Counted from the stretch's first letter, positions 6,604 through 14,433 are shown. The stretch is DNA of 64,000 bases from Aequorivita sp. H23M31 (GCF_004022485.1 NZ_CP034951.1:1488001-1552000), one strand, 5' to 3'. Numbers and translations are program-made. The notes: generated by a model not told the origin, from the letters alone.

Positions 6604-7701
6604 ATGATACAGAAAAACATTAGGCCTTACGGCGGGGTAACATATAGCATAGGAGAAGGTGCCGAGCTGGTAGAGGAGCTGGACAAAAGGACCAGGCACG
6701 CAGACCCGAAGCTGAACAGCATCCAACTGTTGGCGGAGGCAATTATTGGGCTTCGCAACTTCACCACCCAGACCATCACCAATGGCGGCAACTACAACGA
6801 TCTGGAGGTAACGGCAGATCTTCTTGTGTTCACCAACGAGAACGCCCAAGCCATAATCAACGGTATCAAAGGAAAGAAAGATTTTCACATTCTCAATCTT
6901 TCTGAAAACTACGAGGTACGCATCAACCACGACAGTCCGAGTGTGGGTGCAGGTGCCTTTCCGCTAAAGCTTCCAACGGCAGGAGGCTCTGTTGGTATCA
7001 AGGGCACCGCAAGGATACTCTACACTGAGAGCTACGGCTATTTCGTGGCAGACACTTGGGGATCGCTGTACAGGCCAGAATACAAGCACATCACCAAGGA
7101 GGTGCTGATGACCGTGGACGAGAACCAACGGGCAGGGAGCAAGGAAATGACAGAGTATGAAGTGTTCCGTGATGCGCAGTCTGTAACTATGTCATCTGCA
7201 GATCTTAATATAGCCTATCCCAATGCGGTACGTCCGTTCAACGTGGTGTGCAAGCAATTGGGCTTGATATATAAGAAGGTGAACGACTCCCCGAGTGAAT
7301 GGGCAAGTGTGCCTATGGGCAATGACACTTCTGTCAGGATCTTGGAGCTCAAAAGAAACATCACAGCTGCTGAAATGAAAGTAATTGGTGCCTCTCCAAT
7401 CACGCTTATACCCGCCCCGGGTGCAGGAAAAGCCATTGAACTTATTTCTTCGGCCTTGAAAATAGACGCTCCCTCCACCATACCAACTACTTTCCAGATT
7501 GTTGTGGGCTACAGTAATTCCTTCTGGAGCTGGGCCTGGATCGTCGGAACAAGCACGGCAGGCATATACCAGAAAGGCGGTTACGGCCCCGGGGAAAAGA
7601 TAATCCCCAACCACGCTGTTTTCATCCAGAGCAAAGGAGACGACCCCGCGCACGAGTTTCCCGGCACGATATATCTAACCTATAGAATTATCACGCTATG
7701 A
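6604..7701 (+). CDS. Unrecognised tail/fibre protein, 365 residues
   Basis: I do not recognise this protein. The N-terminal third (IGEGAELVEELDKRTRHADP, then LLAEAIIGLRNF) is helical and could be an attachment domain; residues about 60-180 and 220-365 are beta-rich with many Gly, Thr and aromatic residues, as in trimeric fibre or receptor-binding parts (GYSNSFWSWAWIVGTS, GGYGPGEKIIPNH). There is no signal peptide or catalytic motif. It starts the four-gene cassette inserted between the LysM-like and baseplate J genes, and its stop overlaps the next start by 4 nt (ATGA), so the two are probably made together. Fibre or fibre-anchor protein is the best guess. Confidence 0.5.
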   Translation: MIQKNIRPYGGVTYSIGEGAELVEELDKRTRHADPKLNSIQLLAEAIIGLRNFTTQTITNGGNYNDLEVTADLLVFTNENAQAIINGIKGKKDFHILNLSENYEVRINHDSPSVGAGAFPLKLPTAGGSVGIKGTARILYTESYGYFVADTWGSLYRPEYKHITKEVLMTVDENQRAGSKEMTEYEVFRDAQSVTMSSADLNIAYPNAVRPFNVVCKQLGLIYKKVNDSPSEWASVPMGNDTSVRILELKRNITAAEMKVIGASPITLIPAPGAGKAIELISSALKIDAPSTIPTTFQIVVGYSNSFWSWAWIVGTSTAGIYQKGGYGPGEKIIPNHAVFIQSKGDDPAHEFPGTIYLTYRIITL

Positions 7702-8948
7702 TTCTCACTTCTGAAAACAGGATATTAACGAAAAACGGAAAGCCCATTGAGAGCAAGGTAAACAGTCTTTCCCTTGAGGTGCGGGGAACGCAGTTTCCGG
7801 ATCCGCACCCAACAAGCATCTCAAAGTACTTTAGGTTGAGAATTTCGGATAACAGCATTGTTACCGTCAATTGGGGCGATGGTGCTACTTCCGTACACAG
7901 CAATTTGGACGTTCCGGGAAGAAGTAACCTAACCTGGACACCTACCGGAAGCACAACCCCAGGCTCTGGGGGTGCGGCAGATGTAATACAGCCGCATATC
8001 TATCAAGATAGCCATAGCGGGAAAAGAACGATCACTTTCAGTTTTGAAAATTTCTCCAAACTTGAAAAACTTGAGAGCGTAGGAACATTTTTAGAGGGCG
8101 CTATAACCAGCGACATTAATTATGCGAAAGGGTTGAAGGTGCTTACATTTAGTGCTGCAAGAGGGATTACTTCCTTTCCGGCAGACCTAACGAAAATGGA
8201 GAGCCTGGAGGAGCTCAACCTTAACATGGCATTTGCAGAAACGCTATCCAAAATCCCAGATTCTTTCTTTGACCTCAACCTGAAGACATTCGAGGCCAAT
8301 AGCATTTTTGACCTATCGGATAAAATCAGCTCCAACCTTTTCAAACTGAACCAATTCGGACGGCTTGAAAGATTAGGATTGAGTGCCAGTAACATTACCG
8401 AGCTGGACGAGACATTTGGGGAGCTTGCAGATACACTTGTGATTTTGAGATTAGACGGTAATGCTAATTTGCAGCATATCCCAGGTATAGAAAACTTCTC
8501 CAAACTCGAGTTGCTTAACCTGCCTCTTGGTTACCTTATAGACTGCACGAACTTAGCGAGGCTTAAAACCCTCTGGCACCACAACAGCAATGTAGATTAC
8601 AGTGATATGACCACAAAATGGAAAGGACTTGTAAGCTTAACTTTGCTCCAGAACCTTAACTCTTCCCTGAATACCGTAGCCAAGACAGATAATTTTATTG
8701 CCCTTTTCTACCAGCTTGTCACTGAAAATGCTTCTATCCTCCCTAACCAGGCACCTGCACCCTATCCCAACAGGTTCCGGAACATCGCTTGGGGAGCAGG
8801 ACCAAGTACACAAGTAATACAATTTACGGGGTCTAAGGTAGCGCCCGAGGGTTATGTACAGGGAGTAAGCAACGGCACGCCCACAACCTCCGGAGAAAGG
8901 GTTTACGTGCTTCAACACCAATATGGACACACTATAACACACGCATAA
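7698..8948 (+). CDS. Leucine-rich-repeat tail protein (putative receptor-binding protein)
   Basis: This 416-residue protein has a short N-terminal beta part with the phrase VNWGDG (as in PKD-like folds), a Gly/Thr/Pro-rich stretch at about 75-100, and then irregular leucine-rich repeats over about residues 110-320: LKVLTFSAARGITSFPADL, LEELNLNMAF, LERLGLSASNITELDETF, LVILRLDGNANLQHIPGI, LELLNLPLGYLIDCTNL, LVSLTLLQNLN. The repeats are of variable length, like BspA-type or plant-like LRRs. The C-terminus (AWGAGPSTQVIQFTG, then HQYGHTITHA) is distinct. It overlaps the previous gene by 4 nt. No signal peptide is present, so it is a virion component rather than a secreted host protein; a receptor-binding role is inferred. 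Confidence 0.65.
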   Translation: MILTSENRILTKNGKPIESKVNSLSLEVRGTQFPDPHPTSISKYFRLRISDNSIVTVNWGDGATSVHSNLDVPGRSNLTWTPTGSTTPGSGGAADVIQPHIYQDSHSGKRTITFSFENFSKLEKLESVGTFLEGAITSDINYAKGLKVLTFSAARGITSFPADLTKMESLEELNLNMAFAETLSKIPDSFFDLNLKTFEANSIFDLSDKISSNLFKLNQFGRLERLGLSASNITELDETFGELADTLVILRLDGNANLQHIPGIENFSKLELLNLPLGYLIDCTNLARLKTLWHHNSNVDYSDMTTKWKGLVSLTLLQNLNSSLNTVAKTDNFIALFYQLVTENASILPNQAPAPYPNRFRNIAWGAGPSTQVIQFTGSKVAPEGYVQGVSNGTPTTSGERVYVLQHQYGHTITHA

Positions 8949-8950
8949 TT

Positions 8951-9160
8951 ATGAACGAAGAAAATACTATTGTAGATGTGATCTACGACACCGAGCAGAT
9001 ATACCACGTACTTGAACCTAACGAGGAAGGGATTAGGGGAATCTCAAATTCCCAAATGTTTTTACGGGATACAATTGCAGCTGCACGGGTGCATTTGTCC
9101 CACTTGGACCAGACTAAGATAGACGAATTTGAACAGGAACTAATTACAAACGGACAATGA
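8951..9160 (+). CDS. Small acidic hypothetical protein in the fibre cassette
   Basis: A 69-residue, strongly acidic protein (MNEENTIVDVIYDTEQIYHV) with no signal, membrane segment or motif that I recognise. It begins 2 nt after the LRR gene and its stop overlaps the next start by 4 nt (ATGA), so it is locked into the operon. Short acidic proteins next to fibre genes are sometimes fibre chaperones; that is only a position-based idea. Confidence 0.5.
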   Translation: MNEENTIVDVIYDTEQIYHVLEPNEEGIRGISNSQMFLRDTIAAARVHLSHLDQTKIDEFEQELITNGQ

Positions 9161-9669
9161 AGGCAGTACTAATTACACTCTCGCTTTTTGTTTTTTTCAA
9201 GATGGGGGCGCAGGATGGGTACAACCAGAGCCGAGAGCACTACATGAGTATTCAGGCCCTAACACAAGACTTGACAAAAGATGAAGCCTGCGATCTGGCC
9301 GATCTCCTGATCTCTAATGTAGGCTACGACTACTCGTTCTGGAGGATTTCCGAAACTTCTACTTCGCTTACCTATATTTTCACACTCAAAAAGGCGGTAA
9401 TGAACCGTAACGAGGTGAATTTGTTAACGATTGAATTCAGAAAAACAGCAACAGGATTTGATTTTGCCGATCTGAAAGTTTTTTCGGAAACAGCGGATGC
9501 CATCTATGTGTGGAGCCGTGTTTTTTTGCCCGGATCGAGTTGGGACATGATCCGGGCAAACTATAAGTACCGTGATCTCATTTCCCCGGACGGGAAGGTG
9601 AAGATACGATTGCTTCACGGCGATCAGATCAAGAAATTTCAAACGGATAGGAAATCAAAATTTGAGTAA
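9157..9669 (+). CDS. Signal-peptide protein inside the tail operon
   Basis: A 170-residue protein that opens with a short, clear Sec signal (MKAVLITLSLFVFFKMGAQ, likely cleavage after the GAQ) and continues as a mixed alpha/beta domain with a Thr/Ser-rich beta stretch (SETSTSLTYIFTLKKAV) and a basic C-terminus. Exported proteins are unexpected between a receptor-binding gene and baseplate J. Possible roles are periplasmic superinfection exclusion, host-envelope modification, or help with lysis. It is translationally coupled to the acidic ORF by an ATGA overlap and stops 3 nt before the baseplate J gene. No family is recognised. Confidence 0.55.
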   Translation: MKAVLITLSLFVFFKMGAQDGYNQSREHYMSIQALTQDLTKDEACDLADLLISNVGYDYSFWRISETSTSLTYIFTLKKAVMNRNEVNLLTIEFRKTATGFDFADLKVFSETADAIYVWSRVFLPGSSWDMIRANYKYRDLISPDGKVKIRLLHGDQIKKFQTDRKSKFE

Positions 9670-9672
9670 GAT

Positions 9673-10587
9673 ATGGCCACGCCCACGATAAACGAAATAC
9701 AGACCCAAATACTCAATACCGCTGCGGGTGCCGATGCGCTACCGGCCACTGCGGTGTTGACCGAGAACGAACAGGCTACGCTGGGCAACCTTACCAGTAC
9801 CAGTAAGGTGAGCATTTTCAGGCTCATTATCTATGTGGTGGCCGTTGTGGCGTGGAGCCTCCATAAGCTATGGGCCATACTTTCGGCAGATATAGACGAG
9901 CGCATTGCCGTTTCTCGCCCGTTTTCAAGGGGTTGGTACACCCAGACTGCGCTTAACTATCAGCACGGGCAGGAACTGCCAGAAACGGGCATATATGATA
10001 ATACGGGTTTGACCATTGCCGAGATAGCCGCACGGAAAATAGTGGCCAAGGCGGCTGTGGTGGAAGGCAGTATGAACGGACACGGGATATTGCGCATCAA
10101 GGTGGCCAAGAGCATCGATGGTGAGCTGCAACCATTAAGTTATGAGGAGCACGCAGGGTTTCGGGCGTATCTGAACCTGATGGGTGCGGCGGGGATCAGC
10201 CTTGCGACGAGCAGTGCGGAAGCGGACAAATTGAAGGTACATTATAAAATATATTACGATCCTACGATACTTAACAATCTGGGGCAGCGGCTTGACGGTA
10301 CGGACAATAACCCCGTAATTTCGGCCTTGCGCGCCTATCTGATAGATAAGAACGCCCGCGATTTCAATGGCGAGCTTTCCCTTCAGCACCTGAACGATGT
10401 AGTGGAAAATGTGGCTGGAGTAACGGATGTATTTTTGCAGAGCGCATCGAGCGCCTATACCGGGTTTAATTATGATGATGGCAACCCACAAGGGAACGTG
10501 GGGCCAATCGTGGAATTCAGGCAGCCGCAATCCGGGTATTTTAAGTTGGATATCCCCAACAGCACATTTCAATATATAGCTAGATAA
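9673..10587 (+). CDS. Baseplate J-like protein
   Basis: A 304-residue protein matching the baseplate J (Mu gp47/P2 gpJ) pattern: an N-terminal helical region (PTINEIQTQILNTAAG), a hydrophobic helix around residues 50-75, and a C-terminal half with VISALRAYLIDKNARDFNGE, LSLQHLNDVVENVAGVTDVF and a final beta part. The phrase beginning LRAYLIDKN with following LQHLNDVVENVAGV is the usual J signature in which a wedge protein is built from a repeated alpha/beta unit. It is one base from the tail-I-like gene (TAATG at 10585-10589). J and I pairs form the wedge around the hub. Confidence 0.78.
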   Translation: MATPTINEIQTQILNTAAGADALPATAVLTENEQATLGNLTSTSKVSIFRLIIYVVAVVAWSLHKLWAILSADIDERIAVSRPFSRGWYTQTALNYQHGQELPETGIYDNTGLTIAEIAARKIVAKAAVVEGSMNGHGILRIKVAKSIDGELQPLSYEEHAGFRAYLNLMGAAGISLATSSAEADKLKVHYKIYYDPTILNNLGQRLDGTDNNPVISALRAYLIDKNARDFNGELSLQHLNDVVENVAGVTDVFLQSASSAYTGFNYDDGNPQGNVGPIVEFRQPQSGYFKLDIPNSTFQYIAR

Positions 10588-11105
10588 TGGTCAACGGGAA
10601 TATATATAGTGTAGATTACGATAAGTTCAGGGAACAGTTGCTGCCGCTTGTTTTGCGCAAGCCAAAGCTGTTATCTTTTTTAAGAGCCTTGATTTCTCCT
10701 TTTGTTTCGATTCATGGTTCTTTCTTCAACTTCAAAACAGAAGCAATCTATAAGACGGAGCATAATGCCTCTATTACATTGCTTCAAAAGGTGCTGAACG
10801 ACCATTTTGACAACGTTGAGCGGCGGATTTTTATCAACAATGCGAGCATCACCGCTACACAGCATTATTATGACAAGGACCAGGGGGAGCCGCTCTATTT
10901 TTACGATAAGGACAAAGGCGACCCACAATGGTTTTTTGATATGGGCACCTTTAATGTGTACGGGAGTGATTTTACGGTGTTTTTGCCCATTGGGATGCGC
11001 CCGCTATATGAGGGAGATGAGGAAAGGCTATTGACCCGCATAAAGGCATATCTGGATTATTATAAAATGTTTGGAACAAAATATACGATAATATGGTTGA
11101 GTTAA
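10587..11105 (+). CDS. Tail protein I-like wedge protein
   Basis: At 172 residues and directly after baseplate J, this is the expected place of the Mu gp48/P2 gpI type wedge protein that attaches fibres. The N-terminal helical part (FREQLLPLVLRKPKLLSFLR) fits that group, while the middle has an odd near-repeat of YYDKDQGEPLYFYDKDKGDPQWFF and the C-terminus KAYLDYYKMFGTKYTIIWLS. It overlaps the downstream gene by 13 nt. The sequence itself is not diagnostic, so the name rests on synteny. Confidence 0.55.
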   Translation: MVNGNIYSVDYDKFREQLLPLVLRKPKLLSFLRALISPFVSIHGSFFNFKTEAIYKTEHNASITLLQKVLNDHFDNVERRIFINNASITATQHYYDKDQGEPLYFYDKDKGDPQWFFDMGTFNVYGSDFTVFLPIGMRPLYEGDEERLLTRIKAYLDYYKMFGTKYTIIWLS

Positions 11106-11812
11106 TTATAGAAGAGACAGGCTTCCCAAAAAACAGGGAGGAGCTTACGGAGTTTCAACAGAGCTTTCAGAAGCCGATACAGGAACTTTTGGACAGGTTG
11201 CCGGGTAATAGGATTTTGAGCGGTTTTGTTTGGACAACCACGGGAGCTACCTCTACGGCTACTACTGGGGTGTTATTATATCGCGGCAAACTTTGGACAA
11301 TAGAGGCTTATTCTGGCTCCAGTGTGGGCGTTTCAGATTTGGAAATTTCCTTTTTTGAAGGTGTTGAGCTGTTAACCTTTAACGTGGGAACGCAGGCCGA
11401 TCCCATATACCAGGACAGGCCCGGCAAAATTGTAAGAACGGCAAGGGTGGGAACCCATCCCGGTCGTACTTATGGCGCGTTGATGTCTTCTTTTATACGC
11501 GGGCGGCAACAGCTTGAGTACCTCAAGTCGGGCAGTGTATTTACCGGCGTTATTGTGTATAACATCGGGGCCACTATACTTCACATCAACTTTGGCCGAA
11601 ACATAGGCACTAAGGATTATCAGGTGCTGGGCAATTTTAGGGCCTTGAATGCGGATGAAAACTTTTCAAGGGCTTTCACATGGGATATCAACAATAGAAA
11701 ACACAATGGGTTTGATGTTATCATCAACAACGTTACAGCGCCCAGTGTGCCTTTGGTTTTTGATTACACCGTAATACCTATTAACAGACCGGGCTACATC
11801 AGCCTTCCATAA
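11093..11812 (+). CDS. Putative tail fibre protein
   Basis: A 239-residue protein with an N-terminal helix-rich 30 residues (TEFQQSFQKPIQELLDRLPG) followed by continuous beta sequence rich in Thr, Gly and aromatic residues (FVWTTTGATSTATTGVLLYRGKL is one long strand-rich stretch). This N-helix/C-beta arrangement is common in fibre or baseplate-decorating proteins, and the gene directly follows the I-like gene, the usual fibre position in P2- and Mu-like tails. It is short for a complete fibre, so it may be the anchor for a longer fibre or a tip protein. No named family is recognised. Confidence 0.5.
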   Translation: MVELIIEETGFPKNREELTEFQQSFQKPIQELLDRLPGNRILSGFVWTTTGATSTATTGVLLYRGKLWTIEAYSGSSVGVSDLEISFFEGVELLTFNVGTQADPIYQDRPGKIVRTARVGTHPGRTYGALMSSFIRGRQQLEYLKSGSVFTGVIVYNIGATILHINFGRNIGTKDYQVLGNFRALNADENFSRAFTWDINNRKHNGFDVIINNVTAPSVPLVFDYTVIPINRPGYISLP

Positions 11813-11822
11813 TTTTTAGAAT

Positions 11823-12335
11823 ATGAAATATTATATCGCATACGAAACCGATTACCGTCCTTTTGTTCTATTCAATCTTGTAGCCGATAGCCTGGAAGAC
11901 CTCCAAGAACTGGGATTGGAAAATTCTCCCTTGGTTGTGACCGAGGATCAGCTTACCGATCCTGCCGATCCGGGATATATAAGCTATCAATATGGAATAT
12001 GCCATCAGCGTGTTTTCAATGGAAATTTAGAGGCACGTCCGGCGAGCGAGATCACAAAACAACAAGCTGATCTTGCAAAAGCCCTGGAGTACCAAAAAAC
12101 GAGAAGGGTGGGCAATGTCCTGGATGAGGGCACTTTTGTCTTTGATGGAAAAGAATTTCCATTGACCCCAGCTGCAAGGGCTGTTTATGCCGCCGTGATA
12201 GAAGCGACCCCACCTTCAACAAGTCTTATTACAACAACCGGAACGTATGCATTGGCAGATACAAAAATAGATGCCTTTAAGGCCGCTTATTATGCAGCTT
12301 TGTTTACAGTCAATAACGCGGAAATGGTGTCATGA
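11823..12335 (+). CDS. Accessory tail protein (fibre-assembly-like, unverified)
   Basis: A 170-residue protein with no signal or membrane segment. Its C-terminal half (TFVFDGKEFPLTPAARAVYA, then TTTGTYALADTKIDAFKAAY) resembles the DUF4376-like module found in phage tail-fibre and fibre-assembly proteins, where a DG-x-x-F/Y-x-L/x strand precedes a helix and an Asp-rich turn. I could not test this. The gene is 10 nt after the fibre-like gene, and its stop overlaps the start of the next by 4 nt (ATGA). Confidence 0.5.
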   Translation: MKYYIAYETDYRPFVLFNLVADSLEDLQELGLENSPLVVTEDQLTDPADPGYISYQYGICHQRVFNGNLEARPASEITKQQADLAKALEYQKTRRVGNVLDEGTFVFDGKEFPLTPAARAVYAAVIEATPPSTSLITTTGTYALADTKIDAFKAAYYAALFTVNNAEMVS

Positions 12336-12754
12336 TATATATACTGGAACATTGGGAGGCCATTGCCGGAATAATACTGTTCATTAGCGGTGGCGGTCTC
12401 GTTGCGTGGAAGCTAAAGCGGATCGAAGTTAAAGAAGCCACCGCCACCGCCGAGCAGAAAGATGCCGAAGCGGTCATGGCGATTAAAGAACTTTACGGCT
12501 CTTTTGTTGGTGATTACAAGCTACAGTACAAGGAGCTCCAGGATCAGATTAGAATAATACGGGAGGAGCTCAACGCCGTAAAGAAGGAAAACATAGAGCA
12601 AAGAAAAGACCTTAGAACCCTCCATAAGGAAAACAAGGAACTTAGGGCCGATATAAACAATTGGCGCGAAAAATATAACGCCCTGAAACTCGAGTTTGAT
12701 CTTTATAGGGCGAAGGATGAACGGCTGAAAAAGATATCTGCAGGTGGCAAATAG
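12332..12754 (+). CDS. Membrane-anchored coiled-coil protein (spanin- or lysis-like)
   Basis: This 140-residue protein has a single N-terminal transmembrane helix (AIAGIILFISGGGLVAWKLK, residues about 9-28) followed by an almost uninterrupted charged coiled coil (DQIRIIREELNAVKKENIEQ, DLRTLHKENKELRADI). That shape fits inner-membrane spanins or holin-accessory proteins at the end of tail operons, but also general phage membrane proteins of unknown role. No lysozyme gene lies beside it in the window. It overlaps the previous gene by 4 nt. Structural and positional evidence only. Confidence 0.6.
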   Translation: MIYILEHWEAIAGIILFISGGGLVAWKLKRIEVKEATATAEQKDAEAVMAIKELYGSFVGDYKLQYKELQDQIRIIREELNAVKKENIEQRKDLRTLHKENKELRADINNWREKYNALKLEFDLYRAKDERLKKISAGGK

Positions 12755-12779
12755 AAAGCCCCCGACGTTCTCTTCTTAA

Positions 12780-12872
12780 TCTCTCACAACTAAAAAAAGT
12801 AATGCACTTGGCAAATTATCGAGGGCCAAAAGCCTTAGATAAGAGTACAAGTGCATTTTTAATTGTGAGAGA
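12780..12872 (+). promoter_or_regulatory. Long inverted repeat covering the start codon of the ThyA-like gene
   Basis: Two nested perfect arms are visible: TCTCTCACAA (12780-12789) with TTGTGAGAGA (12863-12872), and AATGCACTTG (12801-12810) with CAAGTGCATT (12848-12857). A/T pairing between the arms can extend the stem, and a small GGC/GCC hairpin lies in the loop. The outer 3' arm ends on the A of the ATG at 12872 and contains the purine-rich GAGAG just before it, so in mRNA it would hide the translation start. Confidence 0.7.
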
Positions 12873-13531
12873 TGACAAATATAACAAAAACGAGACAGAA
12901 TAAGTACCACTCGGTGCTTCAAAAAATCCTTGAAAAAGGAAAACTACAAAAGAACAAAAAAGGCAACATTCGCTATCTACTGAATGAGGCTTTAAGGCTC
13001 AAGCCTGTTGACCTTCTTGAAATCTTCGAGGGGCATGCGGTTGCCAGGAATAAACTAAGAAGCGAACTGGAGCTTTTCCAAAAAGGCGAAAGACTTACGG
13101 AACGTTACCGTGAAATTGGCGTGAACTGGTGGGACTATTGTGGTCCTATTTTGGTCAACAGCTACCCAACGTACTTTGAGCAGTTACCGCAGTTAATCGA
13201 TAAGATTAACAAGGAGAAACGCAATAGTAAGAATTACGTGCTATTTCTTGGCCAGACGAACGCTGAGAGTAATCAACAGCCGTGCTTGAGTTTAATACAA
13301 TTCCAAATTGATAAGGGGAAGCTAGTAATGAGTGCGTACCAAAGAAGCTCTGATGCTTCGTTAGGGCTTCCTGCGGATATTTATCACCTGTATTTGATCA
13401 GTAAGCAGATAGATGCGCCCTTGCGATCTATAACGCTTTATTTGGCGAATGTTCATATTTATGAGAATAATATTGAGCCAACAAAAGGAATTTTGGATGG
13501 CCAAAAAGTTAGTTTTAATCTTAATGTATAA
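12872..13531 (+). CDS. Thymidylate synthase-fold enzyme, probably dCMP-specific (phage DNA modification)
   Basis: A 219-residue protein with an N-terminal helical lead (residues 1-75) and a ThyA-like core. The catalytic cysteine is in QPC (Cys138, replacing PPC-H), followed by the beta strand LIQFQI, the phosphate/base signature YQRSSD (Arg158, Ser159, Asp161), LGLPADI (Asp169) and HIY (His195, Tyr197). In ThyA the residue at the Asp169 site is Asn177, which reads uracil; T4 dCMP hydroxymethylase has Asp there. A dCMP (hydroxy)methylase is therefore predicted, making modified pyrimidine precursors for phage DNA. It pairs with the adenine methyltransferase that starts 7 nt after its stop and lies behind a start-masking inverted repeat. 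Confidence 0.75.
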   Translation: MTNITKTRQNKYHSVLQKILEKGKLQKNKKGNIRYLLNEALRLKPVDLLEIFEGHAVARNKLRSELELFQKGERLTERYREIGVNWWDYCGPILVNSYPTYFEQLPQLIDKINKEKRNSKNYVLFLGQTNAESNQQPCLSLIQFQIDKGKLVMSAYQRSSDASLGLPADIYHLYLISKQIDAPLRSITLYLANVHIYENNIEPTKGILDGQKVSFNLNV

Positions 13532-13538
13532 TTTAAAA

Positions 13539-14390
13539 ATGATAAAAAAAGTGAAAAAATTTACACAAGCCCCACTACCTTTTCAGGGGCAAAAAAGACG
13601 GTTTTTAAAACAATTTAAAGAAGCTTTAAACAGCTTTAAAACAGATGCGATATATGTGGACTTATTTGGCGGTTCGGGCTTGCTGGCGCACACGGTTAAG
13701 CAGCAGTACCCAAATGCACGTGTGATTTGGAACGATTATGACAATTATGCCGCCCGTTTGGAAGCGATTCCACAGACCAATATACTTTTGGCTGGATTGC
13801 GGCCCATCGTGCATGGTCTGTCTAAAAATGAGCGATTGCCACTGTCGCTCCGCCCAAACGTTCTGGGGGTGGTTAAACAGCATGAGGACTTGTATGGATT
13901 TGTAGACTATGTGAGTCTTTCAGCAAGTTTGTTGTTTAGTGGAAATTATGCTACCAATTTTGAGGAGTTCGAGAAGGAAACGTTTTATAATTGTGTCCGG
14001 ACTGCTGACTTTGATGCTACAGGATATCTAGAGGGCGTTGAGCGTGTCCAGGGTGACTATAGAAAACTGTACAATCAGCACCAACAGGCCGATGTGGTTT
14101 TTCTTGTTGACCCGCCCTATCTTAGTACAGACACCAAGACTTACAAAAGTGAGAGTTACTGGAAATTGCGGGATTACCTTGATGTTTTGAATGTCTTGGA
14201 TGACTCCAATTATTTTTACTTCACGAGTAACAAGAGCCAGATCGTTGAGCTTTGTGAATGGATAGAGACCCGGACGCACGTCGGCAATCCGTTTGCTGGA
14301 GCAACCATCAATACCACAGGTGGCAGCGTGAACTATAATTCAGGCTACACGGACATCATGCTGTATAAGAATAAGGAAAGCCCAGATTAA
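13539..14390 (+). CDS. DNA adenine methyltransferase, D12 class
   Basis: A 283-residue N6-adenine methyltransferase of the Dam/D12 type. From the ATG at 13539 it has the N-terminal PLPFQGQKRRFL (the PF-x-G-x-K start of this family), the AdoMet-binding DLFGGSG (Asp41-Gly47), a NDYDNY acidic strand end, and the catalytic DPPY (Asp191-Tyr194) followed by LSTDTKTY. The open frame extends 30 codons upstream to 13449 inside the ThyA-like gene, but that part translates to an unrelated sequence, so the start given here, 7 nt after the ThyA-like stop, is chosen. It probably protects or regulates phage DNA together with the upstream gene. Target sequence is unknown. Confidence 0.88.
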   Translation: MIKKVKKFTQAPLPFQGQKRRFLKQFKEALNSFKTDAIYVDLFGGSGLLAHTVKQQYPNARVIWNDYDNYAARLEAIPQTNILLAGLRPIVHGLSKNERLPLSLRPNVLGVVKQHEDLYGFVDYVSLSASLLFSGNYATNFEEFEKETFYNCVRTADFDATGYLEGVERVQGDYRKLYNQHQQADVVFLVDPPYLSTDTKTYKSESYWKLRDYLDVLNVLDDSNYFYFTSNKSQIVELCEWIETRTHVGNPFAGATINTTGGSVNYNSGYTDIMLYKNKESPD

Positions 14391-14398
14391 GGGGCTTT
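14377..14398 (+). terminator. Intrinsic terminator at the end of the prophage modification operon
   Basis: AAAGCCC (14377-14383) and GGGCTTT (14392-14398) form a 7-bp stem with an 8-nt loop, then TTAATGCTATTTT. The stem contains the stop codon of the methyltransferase gene (14388-14390). Confidence 0.6.
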
Positions 14399-14433
14399 TA
14401 ATGCTATTTTAAGTTGTACTTTTGGGGTTGGAA

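Noticed and set aside
1..12754. Extracellular contractile injection system (eCIS, MAC or AFP type) instead of a phage tail
   Set aside because: A long tape measure with a frameshifted assembly chaperone, baseplate J/I order and DNA-modification genes indicate a phage; no AAA+ ATPase or toxin gene is seen. A tailocin cannot be excluded because the head genes are outside the window.
13449..13538. Upstream extension of the adenine methyltransferase frame
   Set aside because: These 30 codons overlap the conserved end of the ThyA-like gene and do not resemble the family N-terminus.
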